The notes beneath the pieces were generated by a model. The model saw only the letters and a list, made by a program, of their open reading frames with translations, was not told the origin of the DNA and searched no databases. Source: Mycobacterium senriense (lineage in GTDB: Bacteria; Actinomycetota; Actinomycetes; Mycobacteriales; Mycobacteriaceae). Taken from it: a stretch of DNA of 64,000 nucleotides. The stretch covers positions 1,488,001-1,552,000 of the forward strand of contig NZ_AP024828.1 in the NCBI RefSeq assembly GCF_019668465.1, in the 5' to 3' direction. Below are positions 53,845 to 63,845 of the stretch, in pieces; the stretch's first letter is position 1; the number at the start of each line of letters is the position of its first letter. Position numbers and translations under genes: made by a program.

Positions 53845-56800
53845 ACGACGAGGGCAACCCGACCAGCACGCCTTCGACGTCGCCGTCGACGCTGACCAGC
53901 AGGCCACGCCCCGGCGGCAGCGTCTGGGCCCGGACGTTTCGGTTGATCCGGTTCTGCGGGTCGTTGTCCATGTACAGCTGAGCGACTTTCGCCGAGTTCT
54001 GGAACCGCATCCACGGATCCATTTGCAGCGTCGCCCAGTTCGCGCTGTTGCGCGTGGTGAAGACGTGCAATCCGATCTGCCGCGCGCGCTCCATCAGCTT
54101 CCACAGCGCCGCGCCCACCGGCGGCTTGGGCGGGTAGCTCTGGTCCGGACGCAGGTCCTGGATGTCGTCGATGAGCACGAAGTGTCGCGGACCCTCCCAC
54201 GGCTTGAGCGCGCGTAATTCCTCCTGGCTCAAGCCTTTCGGTGGCAACCGGGGCAGCAGGACCTGCTGCGCCAGCGCGGTGATCACCTCATCGATCTCGT
54301 CCTGGTCGTAGGCGTACGCGCTGACATAGCCGGGCCCGTGCAGATCCCGCAGCCCGTGCGGTGCGGTCTTGGGGTCGATCAACGTCAGCTGCGCCTCTTC
54401 CGGACTGAACCGGCTCATGATCGCCTCGCCAATGGCAACCAGCGACATGGTTTTTCCGCAGCCCTGCCGTCCCAGAATCATCAATCCGGGACTCTCGCGC
54501 AGCTTGATGGGGACCGGTCCCAGTTCGTGCCGCTCCCCGATGGCGAAGCTGATCGAGAGGTCGTCGCCGCTGGGGTGTGCGGCCTCGTAGTCCAGGATCG
54601 CCTTCAGCGCCACCCGCTGCGGCAGTCGCTGCAGGGTGGCGTGCTTGGTCACTCCGGCGACGTCGGCGATGCGGGCGCCGACGTCGATGATGCTGACCGT
54701 CGCACCGGTGGTGGGGTCGGTCAGCGCCGGCACGCCCACGCGCAACTCGTGCAGGCTGTCGGTCAGACCGAACCCGGGCCGGTTCAGTGTGCGCCGGGCT
54801 GCGTCGCGCGATTCGAGCGACGAGTGGCCCATCTGGCTTTCGCTGGGATCGGCCAACCGCAATTGGATTCGCGCCGTGGCGTTTTGCAGCAGGCTCTGCC
54901 GTTGCCCGTGAATCCAGCCGCCGGCACTGCACATCACGTGCACCCCGTACTCGGGACCGCGGCTGCTCAACGAGATGATGCGGTCACCGAGCACGGTGTC
55001 TTTGGAATACAGGTCGTCGTAGTCATCGACCACCACGAAGACGTCGCCGAACGGGTCGTTGGCGTCGGTGCCGCCCAGGCCGTCGCTGCCCGGCGCGAAC
55101 CGGCGTTCGCGGAAGCCGTCGAGGTCGATCTTGAGGCGCCGGAACGAATCCTCGCGGGCATCGATCAAGGCGTCCATGCTGCTCAGGATTCGCTCGATGC
55201 CCTCGGCGTCCTTCGGCGACACGATGTCGGTGACGTGGGGCAGCGAAGCGGCCTGGGCGAGGGTTGCCCCGCCGATGCAGAAGAACGTCACGCGCGACGG
55301 GCTGTACATCGTTGCCGCCGAGCACATCAGCGTCATGAGCGTGGTGGTCTTGCCGCGCTGCTTGGCGCCCACCACAATCACGTTGCTGCGCAACGCATCC
55401 ACCGCATGCACGATCTGCTTGGACTCTTCCGGGATGTCCATGACGCCCACCGGGAACATCAGGCCCGGGTTGCGCCCATAGTCGACGTGCCAGGGCTTGC
55501 CGCGGTATCCGGCAACGAGGGCGTCGATGGACTCGGGCTCCTCCAGCGGCTCCAACCACGGCCGGCGCGGTGAGCGGTGCGGCACATCGTGCAACGATTC
55601 CCGCAGCACGTCGACGATCTTCTTTCGCTTGAAACCGTCGTCGTAGTACAGGAATTCGTCGGGCTCGGCGTCGACGGCCGCGGCGGCCTCCAAAGCGGTG
55701 GCGTCGGAGGCGTCCAGCGGCTGGAACTGCCAGTTGTACAACCGTGGCTTGGTCAGCGTCATGTCGACGGTGGTGGCGACCTCCTTGGTCTTCGGCACCA
55801 CGAACGGGGCGGACAGGTAGAAGCAGCGGAACGGCTCCAGATCGCGCGGCCCGACCTTGAGCAGACCGAAACCGTTTTCCTTCGACGGCAGGTGGTAGGC
55901 GGCATCCGAGCCGATCACCTCGCGGCTGTCGTCCCCGGACTCGGCGCGCAGCGCGATGCGGAAGGCGATGTTGGACTTGACCTTTTGCAGCGAGGACAGG
56001 TCCAGCCGCTGCCCGCCCAGCATGAAGAAGACGTTCGCGCCGCGCCCTTCCTGGCCGATGTGGATGATGAGATTGATCCACTTCTCGTGGTTGGCGAACA
56101 GTTCCAGGTACTCGTCGACGATGACGAGCAGGACCGGCACCGGCGGCAGATCGCGCCCGGCGAGCCGGATCTCCTCGTAGTCGTTGGCGTCACGTGCGCC
56201 CACGGAGGTGAACAGCTCATAGCGCTGCTTGATCTCGCCGTCAATGACCCTGCGCATCCGCTCGGCCAGGTGCCGTTCGTCCTTCCCGAGGTTCGACAAC
56301 GCGGCCACTACATGCGGGATGCCGAGGATGTCCTGCGCCGCCGATTCGAACTTCATGTCGACAAAGATGACGTTGAACGTCTCCGGGGAGTGAGTGAGCG
56401 CGATGCCGTAGACCAACGACAGGAAGAACTCCGACTTACCCGAGCCACTGGTGCCGATGACGACGGAGTGGAACCCGAAGCCGCCGAAGTCCTTGGCGCG
56501 GATGGTGATGTTCTGCAGCTCCCCGTTGGGTTTGGCACCGACCGGGACCTCGCACCAGCGCTCGTCGCCGCGGCCGCGGCGTTCGGCCCAGAGCCGGTCG
56601 ACGTCCAGGTCGCGAGGGTCGCTGATGCCGAGGGCGCGCAGCAATTCGGTTGCGCCGCTGACGGAGTCGGCGATCTCGCTGCGGCTGGTCGGCGACCAGC
56701 GGGCCATCGCCCGTGCGTAGCGGTAGGCGCGGTGCACGGAGAGCTGGTCGGCGTGGGCGAAGAACTTGTTCCGAACCCGCAGCAGTGGTGCCGGGCGGTC

Positions 56801-58039
56801 GTCTTCGCCGTCGGCGTCGGAGCCGTTGCGGTGCAAGGCTACTTGACCGTTGACCGAGCCGTTGGGTGAGCTGTGGCGTTCGCTGAGGTCGAACACCTGG
56901 TCGCCGGCGAAGCCCACGCCGGTGCCGATCCGGGAGGCGATGCGCAGCAAAGTGATTCCCGCCTTGCCGACCTGGCCGACGACGCTCTCCCAGGCGTCGG
57001 GGCTGCCGGTGTTGTCGTCGACGATCACCAGGTGCGGGCCGAGGTCGACCGTGCCCGTGCCGGTTTCCAGGGCTGAGCCCATCGCGGTGGGACTTGCCGC
57101 GGCCAGCGGCGTCCAGGCGCCACGTTTGCCCTTCATGTGCAGCTCGGCACCGAGGGTCTCTTCGAGTTCCTCGGGTGTGGCGAAGACCAGGCGACGAAAC
57201 CCGCAGGCGTCGAAGAGCTCGTCGTGCAGATTGTGCGGCAGCCACACAATCCACGACCACACCTCGGGGTTGCGGGTCACCACCATCAGCTTGACGTCGC
57301 GTGGGTTATGAAAGACCGCCAGGGAGCACAGCACCGAGCGCATCAGCGACCTGAGCCGGTCCAGATCCTCGCCCACGAAGCTGAATCCGGGCGCAGAGCG
57401 CAGGTTGACCACCTTGGCGATGTCGCGAATCTTGCGCTGCTCCAAGATGAAATCCCGGAGCGCCTGCCCGGTGACGGGCTCGAGCTCCTCATCGGAGGCG
57501 ATGTCGGGCCAGGTCACCGATAGCACCGAATCCGGTGCGTGCTGCACGCCGGTGCCGAGCCGCACCTCCAGGAAGTCCGCGTCGCTGCGCCCTCGTTCCC
57601 ACATCCGCGGGCCACCAATGATGGCGCCGAGACCGCGGGGGTCGGCGTGCACGGAGTTCTGCCACTCGCGTTGCGCGCACACGGCGGTCTGGATCTCGTC
57701 GCGGTTGCCGTCGAGATCACGTAGGTAGCGTCGACGGCCCTTTTCCATTTCGCCCCAGGTGATCTTGCGGGCTCGCCCGAAGCGCCCGGAGAAGGCCAGC
57801 ATGCTGAAGGCGCCGATGCCCATCAGGGGGAAGAAGCCGGTGGTCAGGCTGCGCACGCCCGAGACGTAGAGCATGACGATGGTGCCGATGAGCGCCACGA
57901 TCAGCGCCGGCACACCGATCATCACCCAGATGTTGCGCGGCTCGCGTTCCGGCAGCGCGATCGGCGCGCTGGGTGCTACCCGCACCGGTTTCGGCGGCTC
58001 GATCTTGACGCGGTTGATGGGGAACGCTTTCTTGGACAT
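53825..58039 (-). CDS. eccC2: ESX-2 type VII secretion ATPase EccC2
   Basis: A 1404-residue FtsK/SpoIIIE-type secretion motor. Two membrane helices (about 37-56 and 66-82) follow a proline-rich start. Three ATPase domains follow, with Walker A motifs GTSGSGKSE (about 528), GAKQRGKTT (about 892) and GRQGCGKTM (about 1193). Walker B regions include LLVIVDEYLELF in the first domain. The N-terminus MSKKAFPINRVK and the following VMIGVPALIVALIGTIVM match my recollection of M. tuberculosis EccC2 (Rv3894c, about 1396 residues). It powers and selects substrates for the ESX channel. It is the last gene of this block, three bases after eccB2, and ends tail-to-tail with mmpL. Confidence 0.93.
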   Translation of the reverse strand: MSKKAFPINRVKIEPPKPVRVAPSAPIALPEREPRNIWVMIGVPALIVALIGTIVMLYVSGVRSLTTGFFPLMGIGAFSMLAFSGRFGRARKITWGEMEKGRRRYLRDLDGNRDEIQTAVCAQREWQNSVHADPRGLGAIIGGPRMWERGRSDADFLEVRLGTGVQHAPDSVLSVTWPDIASDEELEPVTGQALRDFILEQRKIRDIAKVVNLRSAPGFSFVGEDLDRLRSLMRSVLCSLAVFHNPRDVKLMVVTRNPEVWSWIVWLPHNLHDELFDACGFRRLVFATPEELEETLGAELHMKGKRGAWTPLAAASPTAMGSALETGTGTVDLGPHLVIVDDNTGSPDAWESVVGQVGKAGITLLRIASRIGTGVGFAGDQVFDLSERHSSPNGSVNGQVALHRNGSDADGEDDRPAPLLRVRNKFFAHADQLSVHRAYRYARAMARWSPTSRSEIADSVSGATELLRALGISDPRDLDVDRLWAERRGRGDERWCEVPVGAKPNGELQNITIRAKDFGGFGFHSVVIGTSGSGKSEFFLSLVYGIALTHSPETFNVIFVDMKFESAAQDILGIPHVVAALSNLGKDERHLAERMRRVIDGEIKQRYELFTSVGARDANDYEEIRLAGRDLPPVPVLLVIVDEYLELFANHEKWINLIIHIGQEGRGANVFFMLGGQRLDLSSLQKVKSNIAFRIALRAESGDDSREVIGSDAAYHLPSKENGFGLLKVGPRDLEPFRCFYLSAPFVVPKTKEVATTVDMTLTKPRLYNWQFQPLDASDATALEAAAAVDAEPDEFLYYDDGFKRKKIVDVLRESLHDVPHRSPRRPWLEPLEEPESIDALVAGYRGKPWHVDYGRNPGLMFPVGVMDIPEESKQIVHAVDALRSNVIVVGAKQRGKTTTLMTLMCSAATMYSPSRVTFFCIGGATLAQAASLPHVTDIVSPKDAEGIERILSSMDALIDAREDSFRRLKIDLDGFRERRFAPGSDGLGGTDANDPFGDVFVVVDDYDDLYSKDTVLGDRIISLSSRGPEYGVHVMCSAGGWIHGQRQSLLQNATARIQLRLADPSESQMGHSSLESRDAARRTLNRPGFGLTDSLHELRVGVPALTDPTTGATVSIIDVGARIADVAGVTKHATLQRLPQRVALKAILDYEAAHPSGDDLSISFAIGERHELGPVPIKLRESPGLMILGRQGCGKTMSLVAIGEAIMSRFSPEEAQLTLIDPKTAPHGLRDLHGPGYVSAYAYDQDEIDEVITALAQQVLLPRLPPKGLSQEELRALKPWEGPRHFVLIDDIQDLRPDQSYPPKPPVGAALWKLMERARQIGLHVFTTRNSANWATLQMDPWMRFQNSAKVAQLYMDNDPQNRINRNVRAQTLPPGRGLLVSVDGDVEGVLVGLPSSFIPPQQ

Positions 58040-58042
58040 TCT

Positions 58043-59530
58043 CTAGCCTCCCGGCTTCGCCGATGTCGTCACCACAGCCACCTTGCCGAGCGCCGGGACG
58101 GTGTCCCGCGCCAAAAGCGCTGCCTCCCTTGATAGTGCCGGGCCCGCAGCGAAGGTCCGCAGCAGCGGCCAGGGCGCCTGCACCGCCGACCCCGGGTCGA
58201 GCCCGAGCGCGCGCAACGTCGTGTCGTCATTGGTGATGCCGAACCGCACCCCGTTGTCCGCTACCCAGAACAACGATTCCCGGGAGTCGGAGGTGACCAC
58301 GCCGCTGGTCGACGTCACGAAGTTCGCCGCGCCGGGTAAGACCAGCACCTGGTTGGCGACCACCGAAGCCGGGTCGCGGTCGTCGCGTACCAGGTGCACG
58401 ATGCGGTTGTCCATGTACGACGGCGTGGGCAGTCCGCGTCCGTTGTAGACGACGACACGGGCCTGCGGATCCGTCGACCCCTTCGCCCACCCCACGCAGG
58501 TGGTCGGATCGGCCGTGGTGTCAATGAAATTCAGCCGCTTGGTTGGGTAGTAGTCCACCGCGAGCGAGGACACCTCGGGGATGTTGACCAACACGTCGGG
58601 AGTCACCACTCGGGGCGCTGTCGAGCCGTAGGAGTTGGCGCTGCGCAACAGGTCGGCGACGAAGCTGGTGACCTTTTGCACGCCGTCGGGCAACAGCACG
58701 TAGAACTGCTTGCCGCCGCTGGCGGTCTGGGTCTGCAACACGGCGCCGACCTGTGAGCCCGACACCCAGGTCGATGGCGTGCCCGCCAGGGGCACCGCGG
58801 GGACGCCGAGCGGTTCGGTCGCGGGCAGCGCGTCGTAGAGGGCGCGCGAAATCTCCACCGGCAGTGTGACTCCCGGGTCGAGTCCCAGGCTGAGCGTGAC
58901 CGCCCTGTTCGTCGGATCGATCTGCGAGCGTTTGCCGCCCCAGATCACGAACGTGTTGCCCTCGAACGTGACCAGCACCCCGGCGTCGTCGCTCAGCGGT
59001 GTGGCGCGGTCAAAGCCGTCGAGTACACCCGCGATCGAGGTCACCACCGGTCGTTCAGGGCTGCGCGGTCGTCCCGCCGTGTCGCAGACCGCCCACGCCG
59101 ACGTCGCGCCCCGATGGACCGGCATCGCCGCCGGCGCACCGGGGATGCCGACCAGCGGCCCGGTCGGATACTTCGCTATCTCAGCGGGTTTCACCCACGT
59201 CGGCTGGTTCGCCGTGCCGGTCGCCAGCCGCGCGGACGTCAAATTCAGCACCGGGTAGAGCCGGCCGTCGATCCGGGCGTAGAGCGCTCCGGAATCGCGG
59301 TCGCCGATGATCGCCGAATCACCCACGATCCCGGTCGGTTTCAGTACGTTCAGCAAGAGCATCCAGCCGCAGGCGATGACCACCAGGAGTATCGACAACA
59401 CCAGCGCGGCGGTCTGCTTACGGTCATCGTGCTTCATGCGCACCGAGAAGCGGGTGGTCGCCGCGCGCAGCCGACGGTTGTAGAAGAGGTGCCCGGAGTT
59501 CTGGTCGCGGTTAGACAAACTCAGCGGCAT
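58043..59530 (-). CDS. eccB2: ESX-2 type VII secretion core component EccB2
   Basis: A 495-residue EccB protein. A short cytosolic start (MPLSLSNRDQNSGHLFYNRR) is followed by one transmembrane helix (AALVLSILLVVIACGWMLLL) and a large periplasmic domain with LYPVLNLTSARLA, PVHRGATSAWAVCD, VFEGN-type repeats and a late ESLFWVADNGVRFGI. EccB forms the periplasmic part of the ESX membrane complex. The ATG at 59530 lies two bases after the stop of the transglycosylase-like gene. Context (eccC2 next) gives the ESX-2 assignment. Confidence 0.92.
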   Translation of the reverse strand: MPLSLSNRDQNSGHLFYNRRLRAATTRFSVRMKHDDRKQTAALVLSILLVVIACGWMLLLNVLKPTGIVGDSAIIGDRDSGALYARIDGRLYPVLNLTSARLATGTANQPTWVKPAEIAKYPTGPLVGIPGAPAAMPVHRGATSAWAVCDTAGRPRSPERPVVTSIAGVLDGFDRATPLSDDAGVLVTFEGNTFVIWGGKRSQIDPTNRAVTLSLGLDPGVTLPVEISRALYDALPATEPLGVPAVPLAGTPSTWVSGSQVGAVLQTQTASGGKQFYVLLPDGVQKVTSFVADLLRSANSYGSTAPRVVTPDVLVNIPEVSSLAVDYYPTKRLNFIDTTADPTTCVGWAKGSTDPQARVVVYNGRGLPTPSYMDNRIVHLVRDDRDPASVVANQVLVLPGAANFVTSTSGVVTSDSRESLFWVADNGVRFGITNDDTTLRALGLDPGSAVQAPWPLLRTFAAGPALSREAALLARDTVPALGKVAVVTTSAKPGG

Positions 59531-59532
59531 GC

Positions 59533-60399
59533 TCAGTACCCCTTGGGTGCTCGGTGAGGATCGGCCTGCTGAATCCGATCGGCTAGGTTCGACGCGTTGA
59601 GGGCCACCCCGTAACGGCCCGTCGCATAGTTGATGAATGCGCACGCCTGCGCCACCAGATTGTGGATGTCGCGCGAGGTTCCCGGCTGGTGGTAGGCCGC
59701 GAACGTCGGCGCGATGAATTGCCAGGCACCCTTGCTCGGTGTGCCCCGTGCCGCGTTGGAATCCCAGTCGTTGACCGCGTTCGCGTCATAGTTGGATTCG
59801 CGGCGGGCCACCAGGTCCATGCCGCGTTCCCAGCGAATACGCGCCGCCGGGTCGTGAATGCCCTTGATATCCAAGGCTTTCCGGATGGCCGCCAACACCG
59901 CCGGGCGCCCGCTGGCCTGGTTGCTGTGCATCGACCGCCCTCGTAGGTAGTGCAAACGTCGCAACCTGCGCGCCAGCAGCCGTGCCCGCCGGCGCGATCC
60001 GGCGACATGCCGATGTTGGGCCCGCAACCGCGCTGCCATGCGGGCGGCGGCCTCGCGGCGGCCCAGCGGCGTGTCTACCGCCGGCGTCGTGTCGGTCAAG
60101 GCGGCGTCCAGGGTTGCGCGCGTTGCCGCGCGGCCGTATGTGTGATCGGCCCGAGCCGCGGTGATGATCTGTCCCAGTGATCGGTCCGAATTAGCCAGCC
60201 GCGTCAACTGCGTGATCGATGCGCCCGACCGCTTGACCGCCGCGCTGGGAAGTCCACCCGCGCGATGCGTTATCGCCTCGGCGCGCGCCTGCATCCGAGC
60301 CGGCGCGTCACCGACGCCGCCGTCCTGCGTCGCTCCGGAGAACAGATTGTGGGCGCGCAACAGCGCCGTGACCGCTTGCATTTTGAGGGGATCGGTCAC
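59533..60399 (-). CDS. Lytic-transglycosylase-like ESX-2-associated protein (Rv3896c-like)
   Basis: A protein of 288 residues. The N-terminal half is helical and very basic (MQARAEAITHRAGGLPSAAV, RLRAQHRHVAGSRRRARLLARRL). The C-terminal half is an SLT/lysozyme-like domain: RWERGMDLVARRESNYDANA with the likely catalytic Glu, SKGAWQFIAPTFAAYHQPG and ACAFINYATGRYG. It may trim peptidoglycan to let the secretion machine pass. I chose the GTG at 60399, with AAGGCGGGGAAG upstream; longer starts give an implausible N-terminus. The same gene order precedes eccB2 in M. tuberculosis, from memory. Confidence 0.82.
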   Translation of the reverse strand: MTDPLKMQAVTALLRAHNLFSGATQDGGVGDAPARMQARAEAITHRAGGLPSAAVKRSGASITQLTRLANSDRSLGQIITAARADHTYGRAATRATLDAALTDTTPAVDTPLGRREAAARMAARLRAQHRHVAGSRRRARLLARRLRRLHYLRGRSMHSNQASGRPAVLAAIRKALDIKGIHDPAARIRWERGMDLVARRESNYDANAVNDWDSNAARGTPSKGAWQFIAPTFAAYHQPGTSRDIHNLVAQACAFINYATGRYGVALNASNLADRIQQADPHRAPKGY

Positions 60400-60673
60400 C
60401 GACTTCCCCGCCTTGATCCATTTATGCGCCCTCGCGGCGCCGCATCCTCGCCGGACACTTCGCGCTAGTACTCCCACACCCTCCTGGCCGCGTATTCCGC
60501 GGTCGCTGCAGACGTTCCCATAGCATGCACGCATCGACAGTTCTGCTGTCAATAACGAACAACCCAATTTGACCCGCACATTGGGATCGACCCGGCCGCG
60601 ATTACGTAGCGACACTACTGGCGTGCGAACCGCCCGGCCACTCACCTTTCGGCGGGCTGGGAGGATTCGTTGG
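60400..60673. other. Intergenic gap in the ESX-2 block
   Basis: These 274 bases lie between the transglycosylase-like gene and the Pro/Gly-rich gene. A long minus-strand frame continues into it but lacks coding character. It is AT-richer around 60520-60570 and may contain a promoter for the eccB2/eccC2 part. Confidence 0.35.
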
Positions 60674-61582
60674 CTATTCCTTCGGCTCGTCCTCGGACGG
60701 CATGATCACGATCCGGCGGTTGGGCCTATTGGTGACGACGGTCGGCTTGGCCTCCCCGGATTTGTTGCCCGGGGCACTAGGCGGAATCGTCAAGCGGCCC
60801 TTGATCGGTTGGCCGTTGGGCACACCCGGGGCCATCACCCGCTTCTCGACCGGGCTGTCTTTCTTGCCGCCTTCACCGCCGTGGCCCATGGCACCGGGCG
60901 GCATCATCGGCATACCGGTCATGCCGGATTGGCCGGGCATGGCGGGCATGCCACCGGTCGGCGGCATCACCGGCACCTTGGCGCCCGCGGGTGTGGTCGG
61001 CGGGGACGACGTGGGCACGGGCGGCGGGCCCAGCGAACTGGCCGGAGTTGTGCCGCCACCGCCGAGACCAGCACCACCGCCGCCGGAACCGGCGCCCAGT
61101 CCGGAGCCCCCGCCACTGCCGACGCTGTCGACCAGATGCGCGTCGTTGGCCAGTCCAACGCCGTGGGCGCCGCCCTGCACCGCACTCATCAGCGGCTGGA
61201 GTGCGCTCTGACCGGCCTGCATCGCCTGCTGGGGAAGTTGCGTCATCGGCCCCATGACTCCACCGATCGCGCCGCCGAGCGCGCCGGTGACGCTTTGCAG
61301 CATCTGCTGGATCATCTGCATGTCTTGCTGGCCGATTGCTTCGTTGGCCGGGAATTTTGCGGCGGCGTCGGCGGCGTGGGCCCGACGATCAGCGTCGGCG
61401 GCGGCTGCGTCGGCTGCGTCTTTGGGGACACCGGCGTTTCCAGCGCCGGTTAGTGCGCCGCCAGTGCCGTCCAGAGGCGACGCGCCGGGTGGGTGACCGG
61501 GGCCTGGGTTCGGAGGCGGAAATGGCACTCCGTTGGCTAACCCGGTAGTAGTTGGAAAATCGTGACTGATCGGCTGATTCAC
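60674..61582 (-). CDS. Pro/Gly/Ala-rich ESX-2-associated protein
   Basis: A 302-residue low-complexity protein. It has an N-terminal Pro/Gly region (GVPFPPPNPGPGHPPGASP), an alanine-rich helix (KDAADAAAADADRRAHAADA), and a methionine/glutamine-rich helical part (QQDMQMIQQMLQSV, LPQQAMQAGQSALQPLM). A Gly/Pro-rich stretch and a basic tail follow. The helical-then-proline layout is common among ESX-associated secreted proteins. The GTG start has a strong GGAGGTGAGACT before it. It is probably secreted or envelope-associated, and its function is unknown. Confidence 0.75.
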   Translation of the reverse strand: MNQPISHDFPTTTGLANGVPFPPPNPGPGHPPGASPLDGTGGALTGAGNAGVPKDAADAAAADADRRAHAADAAAKFPANEAIGQQDMQMIQQMLQSVTGALGGAIGGVMGPMTQLPQQAMQAGQSALQPLMSAVQGGAHGVGLANDAHLVDSVGSGGGSGLGAGSGGGGAGLGGGGTTPASSLGPPPVPTSSPPTTPAGAKVPVMPPTGGMPAMPGQSGMTGMPMMPPGAMGHGGEGGKKDSPVEKRVMAPGVPNGQPIKGRLTIPPSAPGNKSGEAKPTVVTNRPNRRIVIMPSEDEPKE

Positions 61583-61703
61583 AGTCTCACCTCCACCCCA
61601 CTTGCAAAGCCCGCAAACGCTTCATGCTGGTGCAGCCGAGCGCTAGTACAACAATTTTGGCACAAAACGGCGGTAACGCTATTCACCCGATAACTGCGGG
61701 CGA

Positions 61704-63845
61704 TTACGAACCGCCCCGGTGACTGATCACGTCAAACCACGCCAGATGATAATTCGCGAGGTACCCGTGCCCGTCGATCAGCGCCTCGATAGCTGCTAAA
61801 AGCATCCAATCCCCGACAGCCGCTGGGTCGTGATGGGGGTATGCGTTCAGCACCGAGTGTTGAATTTCAGCGACGCATTCGCGCAGCATCGCCGTTTCGC
61901 TCTCGAGGACACCCGTCTTTCGCACCGCAGGCCCTGCGACAGCCTGCGCGATACGAGGAAGGCCGTCCCGCCGGCGCACGGCATCGACCAGGATCGGCCC
62001 GAGCTCATCGACTTCAGGCGCGGCCGATCGGGCAGGCCGATCACCGCTGAGTGCGGGCTCGTCGGGCCCAGGCTCGCCGACATACGAGTTCGCATGATGG
62101 GCAGCCGCGACCGTGATGGCGCCGAGCAAATCCACCACGTTGGCGTCATGGCGTCGTGCCGACGGCTCGAGGAGGGTGACGTGGGCGGGCAACCGGACGT
62201 GCGGTGGAATCCACCCTCCGGCGAGGTCGGTAACCAACAGCGTCGTGGTGCCGTCGTCGCGCAATCCGGCCGCCCACGACAGCCGCGGCTCCTGACGGGC
62301 CACCGCGTCGACCAGCCGCTGCAGCCGTTGTTGTTCGGCCGTCCTGGCGGACACCGTGCCTGCGGTCGCACCTGCAGCCGCGGACGCTGCCGATGCGCCT
62401 GCCATGGTCGACGATCCCGCACCGGCCTGACCCGCGGCTGCCCCGGAGGCCGTCCGCTCCACGGGAGAGACAAGCGGCCCACCCGCGGATGGGGACGACG
62501 CCGGTGAAGAAGCCACCGGTGCACCCGACAGGGGACCGGCCGGTGCAGAAGGCACGGATGGGGGCGCCACCACCGGCGGACGCAGGTCGGAGCCATAGGC
62601 GGGCAACGATCCTGAGGGAATGGAAGACCCGCCCCCGAGGGTCGGGGCGGGCGACGACCACGAGGACCCGGTCATCACCGGCGCAACTGAAGTGCCTCCC
62701 CCGGTGACCGCCGGCGCGGGGGACGCCGCTGGGGGTGCGTCGACGGGAGTGCTTGTTGGAATGAATGCTCCGGCGCTGGGCACGGTCGGTGTTCCTGCTG
62801 GTGCCACCTGGGGAGTTTGAGGCCCCCCGGCTTCCATCGCTTGTAGCGGACCAGCCGTAAACGCTTGCCCGCCAGGTCCCGTCGCCTGCCCGGTCGCGAG
62901 GCCGGACGTGAACGCTTGTCCTAATCCGGGCTGCCCGCCTTGACCTAGACCGACCGGTGACATTGGCATTCCGCCGCCGTGTACGCCTGGCATTCCGGGC
63001 GATACGGTTCCGCCGCCACCGGGCATTTGGACGCCGGCGGGCGATAACGGAGTACTCGCGCCCGGGATACTGCCGCGCACACCCTCCCCACTGATTGGTG
63101 CTGGAAGCGGCCCACCTGACGGTCCGCCAGATGGCACACCTCCACCACCACGTATCCCACCGCCCGCCGCGGCTGGCGGCGGGTGGCCCGGCGACCCAGC
63201 CGGTGGCGGAACTCCTCCGTCACCACGCACCCCGCTACCGCCAGCTACCGAATTCATGTCATGCTCACTAATCGGCTCCGGCGGCTTGGTATCGCCAACA
63301 TCGAACCCGTTCGCCTGCGCCCAGCTCCGGGCGTTGCCACCGATGCCTTCAGCATCGAGAATCTTTTGCGTCGCCGCCATCATCTTGTCGGCCGCGTCCC
63401 GACTGGCATTCGCGGCGTCGGCGTTGCAGCGCGCCTGAACAGCCTGGATTTCAACCAACTTCTCCGGAGGCAGCTTTTTTGATGCGAGGATTTCATTGAT
63501 TTCTCTGTTGCCCGTATTTGCTATGTCCGACAAGCGACTTCGGAGATAGTCGATGGCGTCGGCGCCTGAATTAAACGCCGACGCTTTTGTCTGGTACTTT
63601 TCGGCAAGGTCCAGGTGGAGCTTTTCCCCTTGCTGGAATCTCATTATGAGATCGTCTGCCGTATGCCCCTTGTTGTTTGCAGCAAAGGCTGTCCACTGGG
63701 TGCGCAAGTTCTGCGAATACAGCTGCTGCTCTGCGCACTCTTGGCTCCAGTGCTGAGCGCCGGCGCGTAAACCCGTCGACGGTGCTGGCCACCAAGGCCC
63801 GATCAGCGCAGCTGTCCAGGTGCCAGGTGGAAGATCAACGGCCAC
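61704..63845 (-). CDS. Large ESX-2-associated protein with helical N-terminus, Pro/Gly linker and C-terminal domain
   Basis: A 713-residue protein. The N-terminal ~190 residues form a helical domain (GPWWPAPSTGLRAGAQHWSQ, TADDLIMRFQQGEKLHLDLA, EINEILASKKLPPEKLVEIQ) resembling ESX substrates of the EspA/EspB type. A ~300-residue Pro/Gly/Ser linker follows. The C-terminal ~200 residues are folded (RLQRLVDAVARQEPRLSWAAGL, TTLLVTDLAGGWIPPHVRLP, YLANYHLAWFDVISHR). Its length is close to the sum of the adjacent M. tuberculosis proteins Rv3900c and Rv3899c, as I remember them. The GTG start overlaps the upstream stop by 11 bases. Confidence 0.8.
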   Translation of the reverse strand: MAVDLPPGTWTAALIGPWWPAPSTGLRAGAQHWSQECAEQQLYSQNLRTQWTAFAANNKGHTADDLIMRFQQGEKLHLDLAEKYQTKASAFNSGADAIDYLRSRLSDIANTGNREINEILASKKLPPEKLVEIQAVQARCNADAANASRDAADKMMAATQKILDAEGIGGNARSWAQANGFDVGDTKPPEPISEHDMNSVAGGSGVRGDGGVPPPAGSPGHPPPAAAGGGIRGGGGVPSGGPSGGPLPAPISGEGVRGSIPGASTPLSPAGVQMPGGGGTVSPGMPGVHGGGMPMSPVGLGQGGQPGLGQAFTSGLATGQATGPGGQAFTAGPLQAMEAGGPQTPQVAPAGTPTVPSAGAFIPTSTPVDAPPAASPAPAVTGGGTSVAPVMTGSSWSSPAPTLGGGSSIPSGSLPAYGSDLRPPVVAPPSVPSAPAGPLSGAPVASSPASSPSAGGPLVSPVERTASGAAAGQAGAGSSTMAGASAASAAAGATAGTVSARTAEQQRLQRLVDAVARQEPRLSWAAGLRDDGTTTLLVTDLAGGWIPPHVRLPAHVTLLEPSARRHDANVVDLLGAITVAAAHHANSYVGEPGPDEPALSGDRPARSAAPEVDELGPILVDAVRRRDGLPRIAQAVAGPAVRKTGVLESETAMLRECVAEIQHSVLNAYPHHDPAAVGDWMLLAAIEALIDGHGYLANYHLAWFDVISHRGGS

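Noticed and set aside
58043..59644. Longer start for EccB2 (to 59644)
   Set aside because: The extra residues overlap the transglycosylase-like gene and precede the usual EccB N-terminus beginning MPLSLSNRDQ.
59533..60645. Longer start for the transglycosylase-like protein (to 60645)
   Set aside because: The upstream part has poor coding character, and the GTG at 60399 has a good ribosome site.
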